64,000 bases of DNA from Dokdonia sp. (GTDB lineage Bacteria; Bacteroidota; Bacteroidia; Flavobacteriales; Flavobacteriaceae). The notes beneath the pieces are model-generated. The model was not told the origin of the DNA, searched no databases, and worked only from the letters and a program-made list of their open reading frames with translations. How positions within the stretch are numbered: the first letter of the stretch is position 1; the number at the start of each line of letters is the position of its first letter. Shown one piece after another: positions 26,957 through 36,354 of this stretch. The position numbers were made by a program, and so were the translations under genes. The stretch spans positions 205,301 through 269,300 of the forward strand of contig JAHDIF010000002.1 of NCBI GenBank assembly GCA_020630915.1, in the 5' to 3' direction.

Positions 26957-28834
26957 TCAATTTTCTATTAGACTGCGCTCGTCATTTTTGCTAATTTTTT
27001 CCACAAAGCTTGCAAATATCTTTTTATGATGGTCTAGGTCCATATCTGGCGAAAGCGCTGCACGTATAATGTAGTCCTTATCACCTTCTTTTGTTGTTCC
27101 CTGCGTGGAGGTGGCAGGAATGGTCCAGTAACAGCCTTTTAATTGCCCGTAACTTACACAATACTTGCTCTCGTGAGGGATTTCTGAAATCATTAGATGA
27201 ATAAGTTCTAGGTTTAAAACTCTTTTGTAGGTCTCTCGTTCTTGATCTGTTGCTCCTTTTGTAGGAAGATCCAAAGAAAAAACGGAGGGTGTAAAATCTT
27301 GCTTTGCTAGATCTTCAGAAACAAAGTTGATTTTGGCCTCTGGCAATACGTTGGTAATAAAGTTTACAAATTCTCGTGTGTTTGCATAGGCATCTGCTAT
27401 CCGATTGATCATAGAGGGTAGTTGGGTTGCTAGGATTTCGTATTGCAGTGCCGTTGCTTCGTTGTCACATAGTGTCAGGTGCAGTTCTATGTCGCTCATC
27501 AGAGTACTAGCCTTGTCGTTAGATACGCAGTACCCCGCAGTACACTTTCCGCCGCTAGGGAATTTAGAACCACTCGCATAGGCAATGGCTTTTACAGAAG
27601 ACAGGATATTGTTTTCCCCCAGAAAGTGAACATTAGGACAAAAGGTTTGATCTAAAATAAAAACAGGATCAACAGCAATGCTTCCTGTTGCGGTTGTACG
27701 TTTTTTACGAAGAGCAGCTTCTAGTTGTTCGAGATCTGGAACCTCTACCCTTGGGTTGGTAGGAATCTCTGCAATAATATAAGGAACACCATCTTCTTGA
27801 GCTATGGATTCTAATACACGATCTACACTCTGCACCATATCGTTATCACCATCTACAGGAAGATCTACAATTTCTATATTGTCATTACACGCTGCAACTC
27901 GTCTGGCTTGATCATTGGTTCCGCCATAACAATTAGGAGGGACTATAAATTTTATAGGTTTGCCATTGTAGCGTTGTTGAGCACTATCTACAAGTCCCAT
28001 CATAATGGCATATTGCATAGATAGACCGCTAGAAGCAACAAGTGGAGTAGTAGTGGTATTGGTAATCTGTCCTAATGATTTCAAAACTGCAGATTTGTTG
28101 TGCGCAAGTGCTGGATACTCGGTTACAACACTTGATTGGTTTACAAGCGATTGTAACGCGATCAAGCTATTACTGGGCGTCATCGCGATGGTTTCTCTCC
28201 TACGTACGTGTTGTATCTCAGATAGATACTGTGCTTTTTCTATGTTGTTTACAATCAAGATACTTCCTAGCGTATCATAAAAGTGAACATAAAAATCTAC
28301 TGCCGGAGCACTATTAAAATCGCCTACTACGTCATCATTTATAAGTAAAATGGAACTTCCATTAAAAGAAGGAACATGAGCGGTACTAGCAATCTTTTTT
28401 ACCTCAAAGGTGTATCCATATACGTCTCGAATCTTTTGAGCATCAAAGTACGTGGGTAGCTCCTCAGTATATAGAATCTGGGTATTCTTTTTGTCAAATA
28501 GATTTTTCCTCAGGATTGCCAGTATAGGGGTGATTTTTGATGAAAAACTTATTATTTGCTCTGGTGCTGCATCTATTTCTTTGGCGATGGCCCATTCTAA
28601 AATACTAGAGAGTGGATGTCCTAATCTTATATAATCGTAGGCGGTAGGTAGTTTTCCTAATGTTTCTTTGTCTATGCTACCTTTAGAGAACAGTACATCC
28701 AACTCATCTAGAAACTGGGTTTTTGCCAATTTTTCGTTGTAAATATCTAGCCTATGTGTCGTTAGGGTTAACCAATCTGACGGCATATGCTGTATAATAT
28801 CTTTTAAGTAACTGTGAAGTTGTATGTTTTTCAT
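26957..28834 (-). CDS. Long PLP-dependent transferase, Cys/Met-metabolism fold
   Basis: The 625-residue protein has a PLP fold-type I core in its second half, resembling cystathionine gamma-synthase-type enzymes. The cofactor glycine/serine segment is ASSGLSMQYAI (267-277), followed by NCYGGTND (301-308), EIPTNPRVEVPD (356-367), a cofactor Asp at about 395 (FILDQTF), and the Schiff-base Lys424 in YASGSKFPSGGK. The first ~240 residues are an extra N-terminal region not found in ordinary 400-residue enzymes. The reaction (gamma-elimination, beta-lysis or other) is not certain. Confidence 0.88.
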   Translation of the reverse strand: MKNIQLHSYLKDIIQHMPSDWLTLTTHRLDIYNEKLAKTQFLDELDVLFSKGSIDKETLGKLPTAYDYIRLGHPLSSILEWAIAKEIDAAPEQIISFSSKITPILAILRKNLFDKKNTQILYTEELPTYFDAQKIRDVYGYTFEVKKIASTAHVPSFNGSSILLINDDVVGDFNSAPAVDFYVHFYDTLGSILIVNNIEKAQYLSEIQHVRRRETIAMTPSNSLIALQSLVNQSSVVTEYPALAHNKSAVLKSLGQITNTTTTPLVASSGLSMQYAIMMGLVDSAQQRYNGKPIKFIVPPNCYGGTNDQARRVAACNDNIEIVDLPVDGDNDMVQSVDRVLESIAQEDGVPYIIAEIPTNPRVEVPDLEQLEAALRKKRTTATGSIAVDPVFILDQTFCPNVHFLGENNILSSVKAIAYASGSKFPSGGKCTAGYCVSNDKASTLMSDIELHLTLCDNEATALQYEILATQLPSMINRIADAYANTREFVNFITNVLPEAKINFVSEDLAKQDFTPSVFSLDLPTKGATDQERETYKRVLNLELIHLMISEIPHESKYCVSYGQLKGCYWTIPATSTQGTTKEGDKDYIIRAALSPDMDLDHHKKIFASFVEKISKNDERSLIEN

Positions 28835-29105
28835 CTAGGAAACCTTAAGTCGTGTAGTAAATACTGTGTTGGATATATAGGTCGCAAAATTAGGCAAAAG
28901 TATACGTTGTTTTGCTTTCGCGAAAGCAAAAAAAATCTCTAAAACAAGTACTAGCTTCTAACTAGAATTCGCCTTCTAGAATTGAATTGTCAAAATATGT
29001 AAGCTGTAACCAGCTATTTGTTAGCACCTTATCTATCTCACGATTATTTTTATGTAACTATTAACTTTTTTTTCATACTTATGTACCAACTTAAAAGTGA
29101 TATAT
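28835..29105. promoter_or_regulatory. Divergent intergenic region with 22-bp palindrome
   Basis: The region separates the PLP-enzyme gene (minus) and the ABC ATPase gene (plus). Its only clear structure is the 22-bp perfect palindrome at 28910-28931. Promoters for both genes should lie here, but I see no exact TAnnTTTG box. Confidence 0.4.
28914..28927. repeat. Iterated palindrome (upstream of ABC ATPase)
   Basis: Extends to 22 bp (28910-28931). Intergenic in a divergent promoter region. Confidence 0.95.
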
Positions 29106-29999
29106 ATGATTCTCAGTTTACAGAATGTTTCTAAAACATATAGCAACGGTGTGAAAGCCTTGGACGACGTTACCATCGATATTAAGGCAGGAATGTTTGG
29201 TCTGTTAGGCCCTAACGGAGCTGGAAAATCTTCTCTAATGAGAACCATAGCTACCTTGCAAGAACCTGATACTGGAACAATAGATTTTAACGGATTAGAT
29301 ATTCTTTCTAATAAAATTGAGTTTAGAAAATCACTAGGGTATCTTCCGCAGGAGTTTGGTGTATATCCTAAGATGAGTGCAAGTGATTTATTGCATTATT
29401 TTGCAAGTTTAAAGGGAATTACCAATAAATCTGAACGAAATACCATTGTAGATAAAGCACTGGAAGTAACGAACCTTAGCGACGTAAGAGACAAGCATGT
29501 GGCGGGATATTCTGGTGGTATGAAACAACGTTTTGGGATCGCACAGTTACTACTTAATAACCCGAAACTCATTATTGTAGATGAACCTACGGCGGGACTT
29601 GACCCAGCAGAGAGGCATCGCTTTTTAAACGTACTACGAGAGATAGGAACCAATCATATTGTTATTTTTTCGACACACATTGTAGATGATGTAAAAGAGT
29701 TGTGTACCGATATGGCGATCCTTAATGGTGGAAGGATATTGGCACAAAGCACCCCTAAAGAAATGGTAACAAGCCTAGCTGGTAAAATATGGAAAACAGC
29801 GAGTTCAAGAGAGGCTATAGATGGATTACAAGAACAATACAATGTGATCTCTTCTAGTTTTAATGATACAAATGATCTAGATGTACGTGTGTACAGTGAG
29901 ACATCTCCTGGAGCCGATTTTGAAGCAGTTCCTGCAACACTAGAAGACGTGTACTTCACCACGCTTAACCAGAATGCACAACCAGAAACCGTAGCATAG
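29106..29999 (+). CDS. ABC transporter ATP-binding protein
   Basis: A 297-residue ABC ATPase starting at the ATG of MILSLQNVSKTYSNG; a GTG nine bases upstream is less likely. Walker A is GPNGAGKSS, the signature is YSGGMKQR (a degenerate LSGGQ), Walker B is LIIVDE followed by PTAGLDPAER, and the His switch is FSTHIV. It belongs to the multidrug/Gld-like export group with an added C-terminal domain of about 80 residues. The gene for the fused permease/peptidase follows 2 bp later, so the two form one transporter. Confidence 0.94.
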   Translation: MILSLQNVSKTYSNGVKALDDVTIDIKAGMFGLLGPNGAGKSSLMRTIATLQEPDTGTIDFNGLDILSNKIEFRKSLGYLPQEFGVYPKMSASDLLHYFASLKGITNKSERNTIVDKALEVTNLSDVRDKHVAGYSGGMKQRFGIAQLLLNNPKLIIVDEPTAGLDPAERHRFLNVLREIGTNHIVIFSTHIVDDVKELCTDMAILNGGRILAQSTPKEMVTSLAGKIWKTASSREAIDGLQEQYNVISSSFNDTNDLDVRVYSETSPGADFEAVPATLEDVYFTTLNQNAQPETVA

Positions 30000-30001
30000 T
30001 T

Positions 30002-33000
30002 ATGTTTAGTACGATCTATCTACACGAGATAAGAACGTGGTTTAAGAAACCTCTTTTTTATATATTTTCTGCCATAATGTTTCTGTTAAATGTGCTTATA
30101 ATGGCGATAGCCTTAGGTGTTTTTGACAGTGATAATGTTACGGTAACGAGTAACTCTTACCTTAATAGTCCGCTGGCTATTACAGGAATTTTATCGCAAC
30201 TCGCGATGCTTGCCTATCTATTGATCCCATCCATAACAGGAGGAACCATCCATAGAGATTTTAAAAACAATATGCATAATGTGCTGTATTCGTATCCGCT
30301 TACAAAGATGCAATACTTGCTAGCGAAGTTTACTGCAGCCATTACGATTAATATGTGTATTACGGTAGCGATGATTTTGGGTTTATTATTAGGATCTGTG
30401 CTACCAGGAGCTAATGAGTCTTTATTAGGGCCTTTTAATTTATGGAGTTATGTACAACCGTTTGCATTTATAATATTTCCTAATGTACTCTTTTACAGTG
30501 CCATTGTATTTGCTGTAGTAGTTTTTACACGTAATATGAATATTGGGTTTATGATGGTCCTAGTGATGATTATTGTACAACTCATTGCCACTGGATATGC
30601 AGATAATGCAGATGATACCTTTTACTATTCCTTATTAGATCCTATGGCGAATGTGGCACTACAGGAAACTACAGAATATTGGACTCCTGCAGAACAAAAT
30701 ACCAAGTCCATTCCTATGTCTGGGGTCTTACTTTACAATAGGTTGTTATGGGGTGCTATCTCATTTTTTATACTATTTGTTATTATAGCACGATTTAATT
30801 TTTCTCAACAAGCTGCTAAGGTGAGTCTTTTTAAGAAAAAGGCTGTAAAAGCAACCAAGAAAAATTTTAGCAAAGTAGTAGCTATAGAAATGCCAGAAGT
30901 CTCTACAGATTTCTCTGTTGGAGGGCAGCTTAGAACGCTCTGGCATCTTATAAAAAGTGATACAAAGTATATTATTACGGGATGGCCTTTTATCATTATT
31001 ACTTTTTTGGCAGTGGTTCTCACATTTACGATGATGAGTTTCTCATCTCTTATTTTTCAAACGGCTATCCTGCCTAAAACTTGGGTAATGCTTGCAGAGC
31101 CATCTACCTATATTATGTTATTCTCATACTTATTAATACATCTGTATTCTGGGTTTTTAATGGATCGTGCAAAAGCGGCACATATTCATCAAATTGTAGA
31201 TGTAACTCCTACAAAAGACTGGGTGTTTTTAGTTTCTAGAGGTGTAGCATTATTACTTATGACCGCTTTCTTACAAGTAGTCTTGATACTTTGTGGTATC
31301 GCATTTCAAACCATATCTGGATTTTACGACTATCAATTAGATATCTATATTTTTCAAGCTTTTCTATTAAAAGTGTGGAGTTATGTACCGTGGATTTTAA
31401 TGGCATTATTGGTGCATACACTCATCAAAAATAAGTGGGTAGGTCTTGTGACTTTATTAATATTGGGGATAGGAGTGCCATTATTAATGAATGCGATTGG
31501 GGTGGATCAAGCCATCTACGATTTTAACTCAGGAAGTGCGCCTAGTGCTTCAGATTTTAATGGTTATGGCACGTCGTTACCAAGATTTTATACCTTTAGA
31601 GCCTACTGGATTTCTTTTGGCATCATTTTATTGATGGTAGCCCTCTTATTTTATAGAAGAGGTATGGGCACAATTGCGAAGGAGCGTTTTGCTTTCGCGA
31701 AAGCGAGACTATCCAAATCCATCATTTCAATAGCAGCTGTTTGTCTCATTATATTCTTGGGAATAGGGAGTTACTCTTGGTATGTAAATAACGTAGCAAA
31801 TGAAAACCTGAGCGGTAAAGACATAGAAGAACTACGCGTGAATGCCGAAAAGGAATTGGGTAAGTATGTAGGGATCCCACAGCCTAGGATTACAGCGGTA
31901 AACACCTTTATGGATATCTATCCTAAAACGAGAGATTTTAAAGCAGGAGCTACTTTTACGATGATTAATAAAGATAGTGTTGCTATAGACACATTGCACG
32001 TAAATCTTACGGATTACCCTACAGAAATTATCCTCGATCGTGAGGCAGAAGTAGTATATGATAATGAAGATTATGATTATAGGATGTATGCGTTTGAGAA
32101 GTCTATGCAGCCTGGAGATACCCTTATGTTTAAGTTTACTACGCACAATGAGGAGAATACATTTTTAGACACAAAATCTCCCATACTTCAAAACGGAACT
32201 TTTGTAAATCAAGGGTTGTTTCCTTCTATAGGTTATGACGATCGATTTGAAATACGAAATACACAAATTAGGGAGAAGTATAATCTACCTCCTAAAGATC
32301 GTATGCCAGACCCACGAACACCGGGTGTGAGAGATCGTAATTACATAGGCGGGTATAGTGATTGGATAGATTTTGAAGCAACGGTAAGTACAGCGAGAGA
32401 TCAGATCGCGATTGCACCTGGATACCTCACAAAAGAGTGGGAAGAAGATGGAAGGAGGTATTTTCATTACAAAATGGATTCTAAGATGCTTAATTTTTAC
32501 TCCTTTTTAAGTGCACGTTATGAGGTAATGCGCGAGGAGTATCAAGGTATTAATCTTGAAATTTACCATCATCCAGATCACACTTATAATCTGGATCGAA
32601 TGATGAATGGTATGAAGAGAGGTCTTGACTATTACAATAAGAACTACACTCCATACCAGCATAAACAAGTACGTATTATAGAGTTTCCTAAAAGTGGTGG
32701 AGGTTTTGCTCAAGCATTTGCAAATACGATTCCTTTTAGTGAGAGTGTCGGCTTTGTAGCAGATGTAGATGATGAGAATCAAGATGCAGTAGATTACCCA
32801 CTAGCGATTACTGCGCACGAACTAGCGCACCAGTGGTGGGCACATCAAGTAATAGGAGCACAGGCAAAAGGAGCTACGCTCTTATCCGAAAGTATGTCTG
32901 AGTACAGCTCACTTAAAGTACTTGAAAAAACATACGGTAAGCCTCAAATGAGACGTTTCTTAAAAGATGCGATGGATGGTTATCTTTTAGGTAGAACCAG

Positions 33001-33700
33001 TGAGCAAGTAAAAGAGCAGCCTCTTATGTATAACGAGAACCAACAATACATACATTATCAAAAAGGCTCTCTTGTATTATACGCAATGAGTGATTACTTA
33101 GGTGAAGAAGTATTTAATGGTGTGGCAAAGCGATTTGCTCAAAAGTACCAGTTTAAAGGACGCCCTTATCCGCTAGCGACCGAATTTGTAGAGGATATAA
33201 AAGCTGTCACGCCAGATTCTTTAGAGTACTTAATAAAAGATATGTTTGAGACCATTACATTGTATGACAATAAAGTTGAGAATGCTACCTATACTGAATT
33301 GCCAGATGGAAACTATGCAGTTCATATAGAGGCAATAGTAAGTAAGTATCGATCAGAAAAGAAAGGGGAGAAACAGTATAAAAATTCGGTTGGAGATAGT
33401 TTATCTTTTACTCCAGAAGGAGAAGATGATGCTATTGGATCTTTGCCACTGGCAGATTACATAGAGATAGGCGTTTTTGGTGATGAGGACGAAGAAACGG
33501 GAATAGAAGAAGTTCTCTATTTAGAAAAAGTAAAAGTGAGTGAGATTAACAATAGCTTTGAGATTATCGTTTCAGAAAAACCGGCAGAAGTAGGCGTAGA
33601 CCCTTATAATAAGCTCATAGACCGTAGATCTCGAGATAATCGTAAAGATGTAATTAAGGCATCGTCTGAGGAAAATACGTCAACTAAAGAAGCTGAATGA
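30002..33700 (+). CDS. ABC-2 permease fused to M1-family aminopeptidase
   Basis: In this 1232-residue polypeptide, residues 1-~590 hold about twelve transmembrane segments in two ABC-2 type sets (starting LHEIRTWFKKPLFYIFSAIMF and continuing past IKSDTKYIITGWPF). After a long extracytoplasmic region comes an M1 metallopeptidase domain with H939-E-L-A-H943 and the distal Glu963 (SES) as zinc ligands, so the protease site is intact. The architecture is known in Bacteroidota. Transport coupled to peptide processing in the periplasm is inferred. It is translated just behind its ATPase. A palindrome at 31691 encodes AFAKA at the end of the last permease loop. Confidence 0.94.
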   Translation: MFSTIYLHEIRTWFKKPLFYIFSAIMFLLNVLIMAIALGVFDSDNVTVTSNSYLNSPLAITGILSQLAMLAYLLIPSITGGTIHRDFKNNMHNVLYSYPLTKMQYLLAKFTAAITINMCITVAMILGLLLGSVLPGANESLLGPFNLWSYVQPFAFIIFPNVLFYSAIVFAVVVFTRNMNIGFMMVLVMIIVQLIATGYADNADDTFYYSLLDPMANVALQETTEYWTPAEQNTKSIPMSGVLLYNRLLWGAISFFILFVIIARFNFSQQAAKVSLFKKKAVKATKKNFSKVVAIEMPEVSTDFSVGGQLRTLWHLIKSDTKYIITGWPFIIITFLAVVLTFTMMSFSSLIFQTAILPKTWVMLAEPSTYIMLFSYLLIHLYSGFLMDRAKAAHIHQIVDVTPTKDWVFLVSRGVALLLMTAFLQVVLILCGIAFQTISGFYDYQLDIYIFQAFLLKVWSYVPWILMALLVHTLIKNKWVGLVTLLILGIGVPLLMNAIGVDQAIYDFNSGSAPSASDFNGYGTSLPRFYTFRAYWISFGIILLMVALLFYRRGMGTIAKERFAFAKARLSKSIISIAAVCLIIFLGIGSYSWYVNNVANENLSGKDIEELRVNAEKELGKYVGIPQPRITAVNTFMDIYPKTRDFKAGATFTMINKDSVAIDTLHVNLTDYPTEIILDREAEVVYDNEDYDYRMYAFEKSMQPGDTLMFKFTTHNEENTFLDTKSPILQNGTFVNQGLFPSIGYDDRFEIRNTQIREKYNLPPKDRMPDPRTPGVRDRNYIGGYSDWIDFEATVSTARDQIAIAPGYLTKEWEEDGRRYFHYKMDSKMLNFYSFLSARYEVMREEYQGINLEIYHHPDHTYNLDRMMNGMKRGLDYYNKNYTPYQHKQVRIIEFPKSGGGFAQAFANTIPFSESVGFVADVDDENQDAVDYPLAITAHELAHQWWAHQVIGAQAKGATLLSESMSEYSSLKVLEKTYGKPQMRRFLKDAMDGYLLGRTSEQVKEQPLMYNENQQYIHYQKGSLVLYAMSDYLGEEVFNGVAKRFAQKYQFKGRPYPLATEFVEDIKAVTPDSLEYLIKDMFETITLYDNKVENATYTELPDGNYAVHIEAIVSKYRSEKKGEKQYKNSVGDSLSFTPEGEDDAIGSLPLADYIEIGVFGDEDEETGIEEVLYLEKVKVSEINNSFEIIVSEKPAEVGVDPYNKLIDRRSRDNRKDVIKASSEENTSTKEAE
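31691..31704. repeat. Iterated palindrome (in ABC permease/M1 gene)
   Basis: 14 bp. Read as AFAKA after a permease helix. Confidence 0.95.
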
Positions 33701-33718
33701 CCTCAGAATTAATTACAA

Positions 33719-33751
33719 TAAAAAAACAGCTCAAAATGAGCTGTTTTTTTT
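33719..33751. terminator. Bidirectional rho-independent terminator
   Basis: The 7-bp core stem CAGCTCA/TGAGCTG with an AAA loop is flanked by an A-run on the left and TTTTTTTT on the right, giving U-runs for both strands. It lies between the convergent permease/peptidase gene and the Dabb lipoprotein gene. Confidence 0.92.
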
Positions 33752-33766
33752 ATACGTATTTACAAA

Positions 33767-34174
33767 TTACTTTGTCCAATAATCAAAAACAAATACATCT
33801 GCCACGTGTGGTCCTAGCATATCGACAAAAGCCTTGTGGTCTGGATGTGGTAGGTATACTGCTCTATCCTTTTCAGTATTAAAGGTGACAAAGAAACAAT
33901 GCGTGAAATCTTTATTAAGTCCTTCTGGACTGTTATTGAGACCCCATTCAAAATCTTTTATTTCCTTTATTTTAGAGGGTAGCGCTGCAAAGGCATCTTC
34001 TAGTTTTTTGATATCTTCCTTAGAAGAAGTATCGTTAAACTTAAAAAACACAGCGTGTCGTAATTTTTTAGATGCACTTGTGGTTGCAGACACATCAATT
34101 TCTATACCTTGAGTTGTATTTGTACAACTCATAAATAGGATACATAAGCTAAAGATGGCGGTCATAATTTTCAT
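33767..34174 (-). CDS. Dabb (stress-responsive alpha/beta barrel) lipoprotein
   Basis: The 135-residue protein has a lipobox signal (FSLCILFMSC). A single Dabb domain follows from about residue 38: LRHAVFFKFNDTSSKEDIKKLEDAF, then DFTHCFFVTF, YLPHPDHKAFV and VFVFDYW. Dabb proteins are dimeric ferredoxin-like folds; attachment to a membrane lipid anchor is the unusual part, but such forms occur in Bacteroidota. The substrate or partner is unknown. It is a single gene, convergent with the transporter gene. Confidence 0.92.
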   Translation of the reverse strand: MKIMTAIFSLCILFMSCTNTTQGIEIDVSATTSASKKLRHAVFFKFNDTSSKEDIKKLEDAFAALPSKIKEIKDFEWGLNNSPEGLNKDFTHCFFVTFNTEKDRAVYLPHPDHKAFVDMLGPHVADVFVFDYWTK

Positions 34175-34237
34175 AAGCAGTGAGATTGTGATTAGTTTGA
34201 ATAAAAGTTTAATTTACAAAAGTTATATGATCTGCAT

Positions 34238-34915
34238 ATGAAAGCTATAGAAAATAAGGCATCTGATACAAAGAAACCTTGGCCTACAAAGAAAGCGATG
34301 CAACAGGTGTATGAGATGAAACTTTGGGGTTCAAACCAGACAGCGTTTTATTCGGGAGAAGGGTCCCACGATCCTTATATAATTAAACCATATATAGAGG
34401 CAGTCTGTAAATTTTTAAGTTCATTTACCAGTGCTCTCACAGTTTGTGATTTGGGTTGCGGAGATTTTAATGTAGGGAAAGAATTTGTTACGCTTTCGCG
34501 AAAGCTTATAGCCGTAGATATTGTACCCGAATTAATAGCCCATAATCAAAATACATTTCAAATCAAAAATTTAGAATTTAAATGCCTAGATATAGCCAAA
34601 GACCCATTACCCAAAGGAGATTGTGTTTTAGTACGTCAAGTATTACAACATATATCTAATGCCGAAATAAAGGCTATTCTGGGTAAACTCAAACAATATA
34701 AATATGTAATCCTTACAGAGCACCTTCCAAAAGGTGATTTTGAGCCTAATATAGATATCATTTCTGGTCAAGGTACTAGACTTAAGAAAGGTAGTGGGGT
34801 AGATGTATTAAAGGAACCATTTTGTTTGGAAGTCCAGAGTTCTAAAATTTTATTAGAAGTGCCGCTTGAAGTTCGTAAGGGTACTATAGTCTCTACCTTA
34901 TATACTATTTTCTAA
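34238..34915 (+). CDS. Class I SAM-dependent methyltransferase
   Basis: The 225-residue soluble protein has motif I at VCDLGCGDFNVGK (69-81), motif II at AVDIVPELI, and a post-motif segment DCVLVRQVLQHIS. It looks like a small-molecule methyltransferase; the target is unknown. The iterated palindrome at 34492-34505 lies between motif I and motif II and encodes LSRK. It is divergent from the Dabb gene across 63 bp. Confidence 0.9.
   Translation: MKAIENKASDTKKPWPTKKAMQQVYEMKLWGSNQTAFYSGEGSHDPYIIKPYIEAVCKFLSSFTSALTVCDLGCGDFNVGKEFVTLSRKLIAVDIVPELIAHNQNTFQIKNLEFKCLDIAKDPLPKGDCVLVRQVLQHISNAEIKAILGKLKQYKYVILTEHLPKGDFEPNIDIISGQGTRLKKGSGVDVLKEPFCLEVQSSKILLEVPLEVRKGTIVSTLYTIF
34492..34505. repeat. Iterated palindrome (in methyltransferase)
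   Basis: 14 bp. Read as LSRK between motif I and motif II. Confidence 0.95.
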
Positions 34916-35000
34916 AGAATAAAATTTGAATAAGATTTAAGTTACTCGACTAGGTTTTTTTTATAGGAGTCATTGTTAGTAACAGCTCTTCTTTTATTCA

Positions 35001-36056
35001 TTATTTTATAAATTTTTCAAATGTTGTTCCATTGAATTTATATGCTCCGTTTTCGTGAGTCCCAAGCCAAAGGTCACCTTTGTTGTCTTTGTAGATACTA
35101 AATAATGAAATGTCTTTAGAATTATCTTGAACTGGATAGTGCATTATCTTGGTTCCATCATATTTCCAAACACCATCAAGATAGGTTACAAACCACAAAT
35201 TGTTAAAATTATCTTTTACAGTTGATAAGTACTCGTCCAAACTACTGTCCTTTTTCCCATCTAAGCCGCCAATACTTTTATGTCTTGTGTAAAATTTATC
35301 GCTTTCCAATGTTGTACTGTCGTAAACGCCATAACGATATTCGGTATTGAACCAAAAATCACCATTTTTATCTTCGGTAATTGACCGTACTCCATTTGCT
35401 CCACCACTTCTAAATTCTGTAACATCCTCTTCAGTGATCCATTTAAACGATTGTCCATCGTATCGGCAAACTCCAACGGGGTTTGTGCCGAACCAAATAT
35501 TTCCTATCCTATCTTTATAAATGCTATAGACCCCAAAGGGATTAGATAAGTACGGTGGTTGAGGCAGTTCCAATTCAAATAATGTATTACCGTCATAGCG
35601 ATAAACTTTCTCCTCATTTTCATAAGAATGTCTAAACCACATATCTGTGGATTCAAGTTTCCAATCATTACTGATTTTTGCCGATATTGTTGTGAATAGA
35701 TTTCCGTCAAATTTGGATATCGTGGACTTTGAGTTGCTACTGGTGAAGTATATGTTGCCAGATTTGTCTTCTTTTATTTCATCAACTCTATTGTTTGACA
35801 AACCGTGTTTTGTTGTGTAATTAATCAATGTCTTTCCATCATATTTATACACTCCTGTTTCCCAACTACCAAACCAATAAATATTGTTCTTGTCTTGATA
35901 AATAACCATTATATTACTGCCAAGTTCTTTTACCGTGTTGCCTTTTTCGATTTGTTTATTAAGCTGTTTGGTGTTTTTTTCATAAGAAGAGGTCTGCCCA
36001 TTGCACGATGTCAAAAGAGTTAAGATGATTAGAAGTATGAGTACGTTCAATTTCAT
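35001..36056 (-). CDS. Beta-propeller lipoprotein (two-component regulator propeller repeats)
   Basis: The 351-residue protein has a signal peptide and lipobox (LLTSC). The rest is a chain of Reg_prop repeats of the form D-x-x-G-N-I-W-F-G-T ... Y-D-G (for example IYKDRIGNIWFGTNPVGVCRYDG and IYKDNKGDLWLGTHENGAYKFNG), about seven blades. Unlike hybrid two-component sensors there is no kinase or transmembrane region after the propeller, so it is a free-standing sensor-like or surface-binding lipoprotein. The function is not known. Confidence 0.9.
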   Translation of the reverse strand: MKLNVLILLIILTLLTSCNGQTSSYEKNTKQLNKQIEKGNTVKELGSNIMVIYQDKNNIYWFGSWETGVYKYDGKTLINYTTKHGLSNNRVDEIKEDKSGNIYFTSSNSKSTISKFDGNLFTTISAKISNDWKLESTDMWFRHSYENEEKVYRYDGNTLFELELPQPPYLSNPFGVYSIYKDRIGNIWFGTNPVGVCRYDGQSFKWITEEDVTEFRSGGANGVRSITEDKNGDFWFNTEYRYGVYDSTTLESDKFYTRHKSIGGLDGKKDSSLDEYLSTVKDNFNNLWFVTYLDGVWKYDGTKIMHYPVQDNSKDISLFSIYKDNKGDLWLGTHENGAYKFNGTTFEKFIK

Positions 36057-36354
36057 TTCTGCAGGTTGGTGTTTGTTATGTCATCGTTGAGTTACCACTA
36101 TGGGTCTGGGTATATCTTGTGAGTGACCTAGTCTGCCGAGTATTTAGATTAGATGGCTGACTGTAGAACGTGGTTTTTTGTTTTAGGACTTAGGTTTAAA
36201 TATACTTAAAGTTTTTATGTTGAAGCTTCTTTAACTTTTTGAGTAAGCTATAGTGATATTGAGCCATAATTTTTTTTACGAAAGCGTACCATAAAAAAAG
36301 CCACCTTTGGGGGAAAAGGCAGCTTTTAGGACTAAGTTGGGTATGTTGTCTGGC
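36057..36354. other. Intergenic region between the propeller gene and the fad operon
   Basis: The region holds the terminator of the fad operon at 36296-36327 and a partial palindrome half (ACGAAAGCG) at 36278-36286. The promoter of the propeller lipoprotein gene should lie near its start around 36060-36120, but no clear box is seen. Nothing else is identifiable. Confidence 0.4.
36296..36327 (-). terminator. Terminator of the fadN-fadA-fadE operon
   Basis: On the minus strand an imperfect hairpin (outer stem AAAAGC/GCTTTT, inner stem CCTTT/AAAGG, symmetric 2-nt bulges) runs into a T-rich stretch. It sits about 30 bp after the fadE stop. Confidence 0.8.
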
